Assembly: GCA_027017505.1 (NCBI GenBank)
Contig: JALUQR010000099.1
Span: forward strand, 1 to 12,363
DNA length: 12,363 bases
DNA from: a bacterium
GTDB taxonomy: Bacteria; Desulfobacterota; GWC2-55-46; DRQE01
Direction of reading: 5' to 3'
Below, piece by piece: positions 1-5,954 of this stretch. How positions within the stretch are numbered: position 1 is the first letter of the stretch; every line of letters begins with the position of its first letter. A program made the position numbers and the translations under genes. The notes beneath the pieces were generated by a model. The model did not search any database. It was not told the origin of the DNA and saw nothing but the letters and a program-made list of their open reading frames with translations.

Positions 1-9
1 TTTTTAAAC

Positions 10-39
10 TATAATATACTGTATTGCGTATTCTGTCAA
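10..39. promoter_or_regulatory. Overlapping divergent promoters at the left edge, with a short palindrome
   Basis: On the minus strand, TTGACA (34-39 on the plus strand as TGTCAA) lies 17 bases from TATTAT (11-16), a near-consensus sigma70 promoter firing leftward out of the window. On the plus strand a perfect TATAAT sits at 10-15, so the rightward promoter of the regulator gene at 67 probably shares this -10 region; its -35 would lie outside the window. A 9-base palindrome, ATACTGTAT (16-24), lies between the leftward -10 and -35 and near the predicted rightward start. It is an operator candidate. The hexamers are seen directly; operator function is inferred. Confidence 0.6.
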
Positions 40-66
40 ACAAAAATTTACCAATTCACGGAACTT

Positions 67-732
67 ATGTCAACCCTCGGTGACAGGATAAAGTATGTCA
101 GGGATGGCATACTGAAGGTAAATCAGGCGGCCTTTGCAGACATCCTTGGTTTTTCCCGCAGTGCGACCATAAGTGATTATGAGAAGAACAAGCGCAGTCC
201 TGACATTGCCACCCTCTGTAAGATTGCAAGTCTTGGTTCGGTCTCCCTTGACTGGCTTCTTACGGGAAAGGGGCCAATATTTGTTTCAGAGGCAAAGCCT
301 GTTCAGGCAAGTGAGGGCAGGGGGCCTGTCTACTGTCAGGAGTATGTGACCATAGAGGTTTACGACATAAACCTCAGCAGTACAGAGGAGTTTCCCGCAG
401 GCGAGCCCGTGGATGCCATATCCATACCGAAGATAGACTACAGGCCAGGGCTTGTCGCTGTAAAGATAGAGGGAGACAGCATGTCTCCCTCCATAATGGA
501 TGGTGCCATAGTGGGGGTGGACACAAAGGACAAGCATCTTGTAAGTGGAAAGCTCTATGCGGTGTATCTCAGATATGAGGGGGTTACCATAAAGAGGGTC
601 TTTGTATATCCCGACCACATTCTGCTCAAGCCCGACAACCCCACCTTTCCCGAGACAGCCATACCCGCAGGCACCGCAAAGGTCTCGGAGCTTATCCTCG
701 GCAGGGTGAGATGGGTGTATCAGAGATACTGA
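67..732 (+). CDS. XRE-family transcriptional regulator with S24 (LexA/CI-like) C-terminal domain
   Basis: A 221-residue two-domain repressor. Residues 5-67 form an XRE-type helix-turn-helix, with the recognition region around SATISDYEKNKRSP. Residues about 95-220 form an S24 peptidase-like fold, with the Ser-Lys dyad visible as GDS138MSP and TIK176RV, spaced 38 residues apart as in LexA/CI. In related regulators the autocleavage Ala-Gly follows a VYD-type strand; here the aligned position reads Ser-Ser-Thr (104-106). The only Ala-Gly nearby is 111-112, 27 residues before the serine and closer than usual, so RecA-stimulated self-cleavage is uncertain and the domain may serve dimerisation or peptide sensing. 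The start is ATG 67 with only a weak CGGA ribosome site. The gene faces a divergent promoter, the usual arrangement for an autoregulator controlling its neighbour. The controlled gene lies outside the window. Confidence 0.9.
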   Translation: MSTLGDRIKYVRDGILKVNQAAFADILGFSRSATISDYEKNKRSPDIATLCKIASLGSVSLDWLLTGKGPIFVSEAKPVQASEGRGPVYCQEYVTIEVYDINLSSTEEFPAGEPVDAISIPKIDYRPGLVAVKIEGDSMSPSIMDGAIVGVDTKDKHLVSGKLYAVYLRYEGVTIKRVFVYPDHILLKPDNPTFPETAIPAGTAKVSELILGRVRWVYQRY

Positions 733-769
733 ACCAGAGGGAATAGACCTCCCGAAAAATAAAGACAAT

Positions 770-785
770 CCCCGGAGGGGTTTTT
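770..785 (+). terminator. Probable intrinsic terminator after the S24 regulator
   Basis: CCCC (770-773), a 3-base loop and GGGG (777-780) are followed by TTTTT (781-785). The stem is short but all G-C, and it lies about 38 bases after the regulator stop. Read on the minus strand, the same hairpin is followed by a T-rich run (ATTGTCTTTATTTTT), so it may also end the tRNA-Cys transcript. Confidence 0.5.
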
Positions 786-841
786 CTACCGAGGGGGTTT
801 GTCTGAACTGAGGGATCTACCAGAAAGGGATATTCAACAGC

Positions 842-917
842 TGGAGGCGGCGAGCGGATTCGAACCGCTGAATAGCAGTTTTGCAGACTGCCCCCTTAGC
901 CACTTGGGTACGCCGCC
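842..917 (-). tRNA. tRNA-Cys (anticodon GCA)
   Basis: The minus strand folds as a complete cloverleaf of 76 nt including an encoded CCA (842-844). The 7-bp acceptor stem GGCGGCG/CGCCGCC is perfect. The D arm has a CCC/GGG stem. The anticodon stem GCAGT/ACTGC encloses the loop CTGCAAA, giving anticodon GCA (bases 882-884), and the T arm AGCGG/CCGCT encloses TTCGAAT. The discriminator base is U73, the main identity element for cysteinyl-tRNA synthetase. Cysteine identity therefore rests on both anticodon and discriminator. Confidence 0.97.
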
Positions 918-928
918 ATGTGTAAAAA

Positions 929-958
929 ATTATAGAACAGGTGAAACCTCATTGTCAA
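929..958 (-). promoter_or_regulatory. Promoter for tRNA-Cys
   Basis: The minus strand carries a consensus TTGACA (953-958), an 18-base spacer and a perfect TATAAT (929-934), 11 bases before the 5' end of the mature tRNA (917). This strong, near-perfect sigma70 promoter suits a stable RNA gene and implies only a very short 5' leader for RNase P to remove. Confidence 0.85.
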
Positions 959-965
959 GAAGGGC

Positions 966-995
966 TTGAGCACACGAAAACTATCATCATATAAT
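966..995 (+). promoter_or_regulatory. Promoter for the secreted protein at 1033
   Basis: TTGAGC (966-971), an 18-base spacer and a perfect TATAAT (990-995) predict a transcript start near 1002. It stands back to back with the tRNA-Cys promoter, the two -35 boxes being only 7 bases apart. A strong AAGGAGG ribosome site (1020-1026) precedes the ATG. Confidence 0.75.
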
Positions 996-1032
996 ATAAC
1001 CCGTACAAAACTCCTTAAAAAGGAGGCATATT

Positions 1033-1509
1033 ATGATGATACACAGAACGGTTCTTTTTGTCCTTCTGTTTGTCCTCTTTGGAGGTATCTTAAGCGCAGA
1101 GGAACACCCGGGAGACCACCCGGGTGAGGAATGGGTGGAGAAAGACCAGGTAAAACAGACAATCAAAGACTACATAGAAGGGGACGCAAGGCTTAAGGGC
1201 GGATACTTTCTTCTCTGGGATGACAAAGAGAGGCGCACACTGAGGCTTAAGTTTTCGAAGTTTCACAAAAAGGTAAGGTACATAAAGGACGAGGGCGCAT
1301 ATTTCATGTGCACAGACTTTATCTCCCTTGACGACAGAAGACTCATAGATGTGGACTTCTGGCTCAAGCCCGCAGAGGACGGCACCCTGAGGATAACCAC
1401 CATAAAGATACACAAGGTGAACAATGTTCCCAGGTTTATCTATGAAAAGGACAGGATAAGACCCGTTGAAATAGATAAAAAGCCCCCGAAAAGGGGCCTG
1501 CAAGAATAA
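1033..1509 (+). CDS. Secreted (periplasmic) protein of unknown function
   Basis: 158 residues. Residues 1-22 are a clear Sec signal peptide: His/Arg near the start, a hydrophobic core rich in Val/Leu/Phe, and a likely cut after LSA (A22|E23). The mature N-terminus has an acidic, His-containing EHPGDHPG repeat (24-31). The rest is a compact, soluble, alpha/beta-looking domain of about 110 residues ending in a basic, Pro-rich tail. It has one cysteine (C93, in MCTDF) and a conserved-looking DVDFWLKP segment (106-113). No enzyme motif was recognised. The start is the first of two tandem ATGs, 6 bases after AAGGAGG. It has its own promoter and appears monocistronic. The HPG motif could bind metal, but that is speculation; the function is unknown. 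Confidence 0.8.
   Translation: MMIHRTVLFVLLFVLFGGILSAEEHPGDHPGEEWVEKDQVKQTIKDYIEGDARLKGGYFLLWDDKERRTLRLKFSKFHKKVRYIKDEGAYFMCTDFISLDDRRLIDVDFWLKPAEDGTLRITTIKIHKVNNVPRFIYEKDRIRPVEIDKKPPKRGLQE
1476..1497 (-). terminator. Minus-strand intrinsic terminator inside the 3' end of the 1033 gene
   Basis: GCCCC (1482-1486) and GGGGC (1493-1497) form a G-C stem with a 6-base loop. Read on the minus strand it is followed by TTTTTAT (1481-1475), the hallmark of Rho-independent termination. On the plus strand no T-run follows, so it does not suit the gene it lies in. The nearest minus-strand gene that could use it is acs, which has no terminator of its own right after its stop at 1896. Confidence 0.5.
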
Positions 1510-1524
1510 AACCATGAATTGAAT

Positions 1525-1553
1525 TTGACTTATGTCAATTATTCCTGTATAAT
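1525..1553 (+). promoter_or_regulatory. Promoter for rpsU, with a dyad over the -35
   Basis: TTGACT (1525-1530), a 17-base spacer and a perfect TATAAT (1548-1553) predict a start near 1560. The -35 box is half of a perfect inverted repeat, TTGAC-TTAT-GTCAA (1525-1538), which could be an operator; no regulator is identified. Confidence 0.8.
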
Positions 1554-1572
1554 AGGGCTTCTTAAAAGCCGG

Positions 1573-1613
1573 GTATGCTCTCTGGAACATACTTGAGTAA
1601 AAAGCCGAGGGGG
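1573..1613 (+). promoter_or_regulatory. Structured rpsU leader: hairpin whose loop can pair with the ribosome site
   Basis: GTATG (1573-1577) pairs with CATAC (1588-1592) around a 10-base loop. The loop bases CTCTC (1578-1582) are complementary (one G-U) to GAGGG (1607-1611), the rpsU Shine-Dalgarno sequence, so an H-type pseudoknot could hide the ribosome site. The complementarity is seen; its use as a translational switch is inferred. Confidence 0.35.
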
Positions 1614-1620
1614 TGAATTT

Positions 1621-1827
1621 TTGACAGAGGTCAAGGTAATTGATGATCAGTTAGAGAAGGCACTAAAGGTACTGAAACGCAAACTTGCCCAGGACGGTAC
1701 ATTCAAGGAGATAAAGAAGAGAAGGTATTACGAAAAGCCCAGTGTTAAGAGAAAAAGAAAGCGTCAGGAGGCACAGAAGCGCAGACTCAAGGCACTCAAA
1801 AAGGCAGCCAAGAGGGCACAGGAATAG
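1621..1827 (+). CDS. rpsU: 30S ribosomal protein bS21
   Basis: A 68-residue, strongly basic protein matching bS21, a late-binding small-subunit protein near the mRNA exit and anti-Shine-Dalgarno region that helps initiation. The family pattern is clear: a short acidic-to-neutral N-terminus (EVKVIDDQLEKALKVLKRKL), the conserved FKEIKKRRYYEKPS segment (28-41) and a C-terminal helix of repeated Arg/Lys/Ala. Length is normal for the longer form of the family. The start codon is TTG at 1621, set by a strong GAGGGGGTG ribosome site (1607-1615) and by family length; no ATG fits. It is monocistronic behind its own promoter and its leader can fold over the ribosome site. No convincing plus-strand terminator lies between its stop and the convergent acs gene. 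Confidence 0.96.
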   Translation: MTEVKVIDDQLEKALKVLKRKLAQDGTFKEIKKRRYYEKPSVKRKRKRQEAQKRRLKALKKAAKRAQE

Positions 1828-1895
1828 GGAATTGGTGTTTTTCGTGCAGGAGCAGGTCCATGCTGGAAGCCCTGGTGGATGCTGAGAGAGCCCCT

Positions 1896-3857
1896 TTAGA
1901 GTCTACCCCTTATCAGGTGTTCCACCACCTCTGGATCTGCAAGCGTGGAAAGGTCTCCCAGATGAGTGGTATCACCACTGGCTATCTTGCGCAGTACCCT
2001 GCGCATTATCTTTCCACTGCGGGTCTTTGGAAGCCCTGCTGTAAACTGAATCCTGTCGGGTTTTGCAATGGGGCTTATGGTCTTTCTTATGTGTTCGGCA
2101 AGCTCCTCTCTTAACTTTTCAGAGGGTTCAAACCCCTCTTTAAGCACCACATAGGCGTATATGCCCTCGCCCTTGATTTCGTGTGGAAAGCCCACAACCG
2201 CTGCCTCACTTACCGCAGGGTGTGCAACAAGGGCACTCTCTATCTCTGCGGTGCCCAGCCTGTGTCCGCTCACATTCAGCACATCGTCTATACGGCCCAT
2301 AAGCCACCAGTAGCCGTCCTCATCAAGCCTTGCACCATCGCCTGTAAGGTAGTAGCCCGGAAATCTGCTAAAGTAGACCTCCTTGAGTCTTCTGTTTTCT
2401 CTGTCTCCAAACATACCCCTGAGCATACCTGGCCAGGGCCTTTCTATCACAAGGTAGCCACCCTCTTTTGTCTCTCTGCCCTCCTCATCGAGTATCTTTG
2501 GCACAATACCGAAGAAGGGTTTTCCTGCAGAGCCTGGCTTAAGCGGGGTTGCCCCTGGAAGCGGGGTTATGAGGATTCCGCCTGTTTCTGTCTGCCACCA
2601 GGTATCCACTATGGGAAGCCTGCCCCTGCCAACCACCTGGTGGTACCACATCCATGCCTCGGGGTTTATGGGTTCACCCACTGTGCCAAGTAGCCTGAGG
2701 CTTGTCAGCTCGTGTTTTTTCACCCATTCATCGCCAAACCGCATGAGTGCCCTTATGGCAGTGGGTGCGGTATAGAGGATATTCACCCTGTGTTTGTCCA
2801 CTATCTGCCAGAGGCGGTCAGGTGCAGGATGTGTGGGTATACCCTCAAAGATAAGCGAGGTCGCCCCACAGGCAAGGGGCCCGTAAACTATGTAGCTGTG
2901 GCCTGTAACCCAGCCTATGTCAGCGGTGCAGAAGTAGACCTCCTCTTCATGATAGTCAAAGACCCAGCGGAATGTAAGCGCGGTGTAGACCATGTACCCG
3001 CCTGTTGTGTGCACCACACCCTTGGGTTTACCCGTGGATCCGCTGGTGTAGAGTATAAAGAGGGTGTCCTCGGAGTCCATCCGCTCGGGTGGAAGGTGGC
3101 TTCCATCAAACCTTTCGACCTGTTCGTGCCACCACAGGTCCCTGCCCTTAACAAGGCCCACCTCTCTGCCAGTCCTCTTTACAACAATTACATGCTCCAC
3201 GCTCGGGCAGTCCTTGAGTGCAATGTCTGAGTTTTCCTTAAGGGGTATGAATCTTCCACCCCTTATGCCCTCATCAGCGGTTATGAGCAGTTTTGCCCTG
3301 CTATCGTTTATCCTCTCTTTGAGGGATGCAGGGCTGAACCCGCCAAAGACCACACTGTGTATGGCACCTATCCTTGCACAGGCGAGCATGGCTATGGGAA
3401 GCTCAGGTATCATGGGCAGATATATGGTAACCCTGTCGCCCCTTTCCACACCCAGGCTTTTAAGCACCTTTGAAAAACGGTTCACCTCGTAGTAGAGCTG
3501 TTGATAGGTGTAGCTACGGTAGGAGCCATCGTCTGCCTCCCAGATGATGGCAGCCTTGTTGCGCCTTGGGCTGTCAAGGTGGCGGTCTATGCAGTTGTAG
3601 CACGCATTGAGTTTACCTCCTATAAACCACCTCACAAGGGGCTTTCTGAAGTCCCATTCCACCACCCTGTTCCATTTTTTGTACCAGCTTATGGTCTCCT
3701 CTGCCATTCTGTGCCAGAAGCCCTCCATATCCTCTATGGATTCCCTGTAGAGGGTTTCATACTGCTCCATGGAGCCTATGTGTGCCTTCCTTGAGAACCA
3801 CTCAGGCGGGGGAAACACCCTCTCTTCACGGGCAAGCACCTCAATGGTCTCTGCCAT
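1896..3857 (-). CDS. acs: Acetyl-CoA synthetase (AMP-forming)
   Basis: 653 residues, the standard length for Acs, which converts acetate, ATP and CoA to acetyl-CoA, AMP and PPi in the cytoplasm. The ANL-superfamily motifs are intact: the P-loop-like YTSGSTGKPKG (270-280), GEPINPE (394-400), DTWWQTETGG (418-427) with the tryptophan (W421) that limits the acyl pocket to acetate, TGD (506-508), the hinge GRIDDVLNVSGHR (521-533) and the SGK motif with catalytic Lys616, the lysine that Pat-type acetyltransferases modify and CobB-type deacetylases restore in enterobacterial Acs. The start ATG follows a near-perfect AAGGAGGTG (3862-3870). It is divergent from the rfbD operon and convergent with rpsU, probably transcribed alone. 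Its mRNA may run past the stop across rpsU to a terminator near 1480. Function is secure; whether it serves acetate growth or scavenging is not shown here. Confidence 0.97.
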   Translation of the reverse strand: MAETIEVLAREERVFPPPEWFSRKAHIGSMEQYETLYRESIEDMEGFWHRMAEETISWYKKWNRVVEWDFRKPLVRWFIGGKLNACYNCIDRHLDSPRRNKAAIIWEADDGSYRSYTYQQLYYEVNRFSKVLKSLGVERGDRVTIYLPMIPELPIAMLACARIGAIHSVVFGGFSPASLKERINDSRAKLLITADEGIRGGRFIPLKENSDIALKDCPSVEHVIVVKRTGREVGLVKGRDLWWHEQVERFDGSHLPPERMDSEDTLFILYTSGSTGKPKGVVHTTGGYMVYTALTFRWVFDYHEEEVYFCTADIGWVTGHSYIVYGPLACGATSLIFEGIPTHPAPDRLWQIVDKHRVNILYTAPTAIRALMRFGDEWVKKHELTSLRLLGTVGEPINPEAWMWYHQVVGRGRLPIVDTWWQTETGGILITPLPGATPLKPGSAGKPFFGIVPKILDEEGRETKEGGYLVIERPWPGMLRGMFGDRENRRLKEVYFSRFPGYYLTGDGARLDEDGYWWLMGRIDDVLNVSGHRLGTAEIESALVAHPAVSEAAVVGFPHEIKGEGIYAYVVLKEGFEPSEKLREELAEHIRKTISPIAKPDRIQFTAGLPKTRSGKIMRRVLRKIASGDTTHLGDLSTLADPEVVEHLIRGRL

Positions 3858-3910
3858 GGTACACCTCCTTGAGGGGGGTTAAAGGCCTGTACATGACCAC
3901 CACACTTCAA

Positions 3911-3939
3911 AGCCTATACACAAAACCCGCTTATGTCAA
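3911..3939 (-). promoter_or_regulatory. Probable promoter for acs
   Basis: On the minus strand TTGACA (3934-3939) lies 17 bases from TAGGCT (3911-3916), a consensus -35 with a weak -10. An alternative -10, TATAGG, overlaps it but with a 15-base spacer. The start would fall about 45-50 bases before the acs ATG. A weak -10 may mean activator dependence, as for acs in enterobacteria; this is inference. Confidence 0.5.
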
Positions 3940-3954
3940 GACAGCGAAAAACTG

Positions 3955-3985
3955 TTGACTCAACCCCGCCTGATGTGGATAAAAT
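3955..3985 (+). promoter_or_regulatory. Probable promoter for the rfbD operon
   Basis: TTGACT (3955-3960) is followed by TAAAAT (3980-3985) with a 19-base spacer, or by GATAAA (3978-3983) with a 17-base spacer. Either places the start near 3990, about 25 bases before the ATG, leaving room for the GAGGAAAGG ribosome site (4005-4013). It diverges from the acs promoter within a 159-base intergenic region. Confidence 0.5.
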
Positions 3986-4016
3986 GTAATTTGTCCTTTT
4001 ACCTGAGGAAAGGCCC

Positions 4017-4898
4017 ATGACGCTTCTCATAACAGGTGCAAATGGCATGCTTGCAGGAGACCTTCTGCCCTTTCTGGAGGGATACCAGACCCGCACATTT
4101 ACAAAAGAAGAGCTCGATGTAACCGATGAGAAGGCCATAAGGGATGTGCTCGAAAAAGAGCGCCCCAGGGTTCTCATAAACTGTGCAGCCTACACCAATG
4201 TTGACGGAGCAGAGGATGAAAAAGAGAGGGCATACTCTGTTAATGCCCGTGCTCCCGGGCTACTTGCCCGTGAGTGCAGAAGGATAAACGCAAGGGTTGT
4301 GCACATATCCACAGACTTTGTCTTCGATGGCTCAAAGCCACAGCCCTACACAGAGGAGGACCTGCCAAGGCCCGTTAACTTCTACGGGCTTTCAAAGCTC
4401 GATGGTGAAAGGGAGATACAGAAACACACGGACAACTTCGTTATAATACGCACCTCCTGGCTGTACGGGCACAGTGGCAGAAACTTTCCTGCGACGATAC
4501 TCAAAAGGGCAGGAGAGCTTGAGGAACTAAGGGTGGTCTATGACCAGGTGGGCACACCCACCTATACGGTAGACCTTGCCCGTGCCATAGTCACCCTGCT
4601 TGAGGCTCCCGCAGGTATTTACAACTTTTCCAACGAAGGGGTTGCAAGCTGGTATGATTTTGCCTATAACATTATAGAGCTTGCAAAAAAAGAAGGTATG
4701 GCCCTAAAGGTAAGGCGTATAAGGCCCGTACTTTCAGGAGAGCTGAACCTTAAGGCAAAAAGACCCCACTACTCGGTACTCCACAAGGGTAAATACCGCA
4801 GACACACAGGCCAGCATATACCCCACTGGCTCGAGGGCCTTGAAAGATGGCTTAAAAGGGAGATTCAAAAGCAAAAAACCCAGGGAGAGAAAAGATGA
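4017..4898 (+). CDS. rfbD: dTDP-4-dehydrorhamnose reductase
   Basis: A 293-residue short-chain dehydrogenase of the RmlD type, which reduces dTDP-4-keto-L-rhamnose to dTDP-L-rhamnose with NAD(P)H, the last step of the rhamnose donor pathway. It shows the N-terminal dinucleotide motif GANGMLA (7-13), the NCAAYTNVDGAE segment typical of RmlD (55-66), the catalytic STDFVFDG (98-105, usually STDYVFDG) and YGLSK (Y123, K127), followed by RTSWLYG. Length is normal for the family. A GAGGAAAGG ribosome site precedes the ATG. It is the first gene of the operon and its stop overlaps the start of rfbB in ATGA (4895-4898), implying coupled translation. The thymidylyltransferase (rfbA) and epimerase (rfbC) of the pathway are not in the window. 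Confidence 0.95.
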   Translation: MTLLITGANGMLAGDLLPFLEGYQTRTFTKEELDVTDEKAIRDVLEKERPRVLINCAAYTNVDGAEDEKERAYSVNARAPGLLARECRRINARVVHISTDFVFDGSKPQPYTEEDLPRPVNFYGLSKLDGEREIQKHTDNFVIIRTSWLYGHSGRNFPATILKRAGELEELRVVYDQVGTPTYTVDLARAIVTLLEAPAGIYNFSNEGVASWYDFAYNIIELAKKEGMALKVRRIRPVLSGELNLKAKRPHYSVLHKGKYRRHTGQHIPHWLEGLERWLKREIQKQKTQGEKR

Positions 4899-5950
4899 AC
4901 ATTCTCATTACAGGGGGAGCAGGCTTTATAGGCTCCAATTTTGTCAGATACATGCTTGAAAAATACCCCAGCTACAGGGTCATAAACCTTGATAAACTTG
5001 CCATCGGTGGAAGCCTTGAAAACATAAGGGACATAGAGAAAAACCCAAACCACATATTCATAAAAGGGGATGTATGCGATAAGAACCTGGTAGAGGAGAT
5101 ATTCAGGGAATACAGGCCAGAGGGTGTGATACATCTTGCAGCCCAGAGCCATGTGGACCGCTCGATACTCGAGCCCGAGGAGTTTCTCCACACAAACATC
5201 CTTGGCACATTCACCCTTGCAGAGGTTGCAAGAAGGTGGTGGCAGAAGGAGGGTACAGCAGACAGAAGGGTATTTCTCAATGTGAGCACCGATGAGGTAT
5301 ACGGCTCCATAGAGGAGGGCTCATTTACAGAGGACTCCACCTATGCACCAAACAGCCCCTATTCTGCATCAAAGGCAGGGGCAGACCATCTGGTAAGGGC
5401 CTATTACAGGACATACGGACTTCCTGCAATAACCACCCATACAACGAACAACTTTGGTCCCTACCAGATGCCTGAAAAGCTCATACCCCTTGTGATACTG
5501 AACGCTGTGGAGGGCAGGGAACTGCCCATCTATGGAGATGGCAGGAATGTAAGGGACTGGCTCTATGTGCTTGACCACTGCAGAGCCCTCGATGTGGTCT
5601 TCCACCGTGGAAGGATAGGCCAGGTCTACAACATAGGTGCACGCAATGAGTGGCAGAACATAGAGCTTGTAAGACTCATCTGCTCCATACTCGACCAACT
5701 GCTTCCCGACTCTCCCCACAGGCCCCACCAGGGGCTTATAAGGTTTGTAAAAGACAGACCCGCACACGACAGAAGATACTCCATAGACCCAACAAGGATA
5801 ATGACAGAACTGGGCTGGAAGCCCGTCCACAGGTTTGAGGACGCACTCAGGTCAACGGTAAAGTGGTATCTGGACAACCGCACATGGTGCGATAAGGTGA
5901 GGGACGAGCAGTACCGCAAGTACTACGAGAAAAACTACTCCGGGAGATAG
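4895..5950 (+). CDS. rfbB: dTDP-glucose 4,6-dehydratase
   Basis: 351 residues, the expected size for RmlB, the NAD-dependent extended SDR that dehydrates dTDP-D-glucose to dTDP-4-keto-6-deoxy-D-glucose. Visible motifs: GGAGFIGSN (7-15) for NAD; LAAQSHVDRS (81-90); the catalytic ST-D-E set STDEVYG (131-137, with D133 and E134 doing the dehydration); YSASK (Y156, K160); TNNFGPYQMPEKLIP (family usually NNYGPYQFPEKL); and YGDGRNVRDWLYV for nucleotide binding. The loop LDKLAIGGSLENI differs slightly from the usual LDKLTYAGNLENL. It overlaps rfbD by 4 bases behind a GGGAG site and is followed 4 bases later by ugd. Its product feeds RfbC then RfbD, so RfbB acts earlier than its neighbour despite gene order. 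Confidence 0.96.
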   Translation: MNILITGGAGFIGSNFVRYMLEKYPSYRVINLDKLAIGGSLENIRDIEKNPNHIFIKGDVCDKNLVEEIFREYRPEGVIHLAAQSHVDRSILEPEEFLHTNILGTFTLAEVARRWWQKEGTADRRVFLNVSTDEVYGSIEEGSFTEDSTYAPNSPYSASKAGADHLVRAYYRTYGLPAITTHTTNNFGPYQMPEKLIPLVILNAVEGRELPIYGDGRNVRDWLYVLDHCRALDVVFHRGRIGQVYNIGARNEWQNIELVRLICSILDQLLPDSPHRPHQGLIRFVKDRPAHDRRYSIDPTRIMTELGWKPVHRFEDALRSTVKWYLDNRTWCDKVRDEQYRKYYEKNYSGR

Positions 5951-5954
5951 ACCC

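Noticed and set aside
286..768. Open frame antisense to the S24 regulator
   Set aside because: It is a shadow of a well-supported gene on the other strand, with Cys/Gly/Tyr-rich composition, no homology and no ribosome site. Similar antisense frames across acs, rfbB, ugd, the kinase fusion and the M23 gene were dropped for the same reason.
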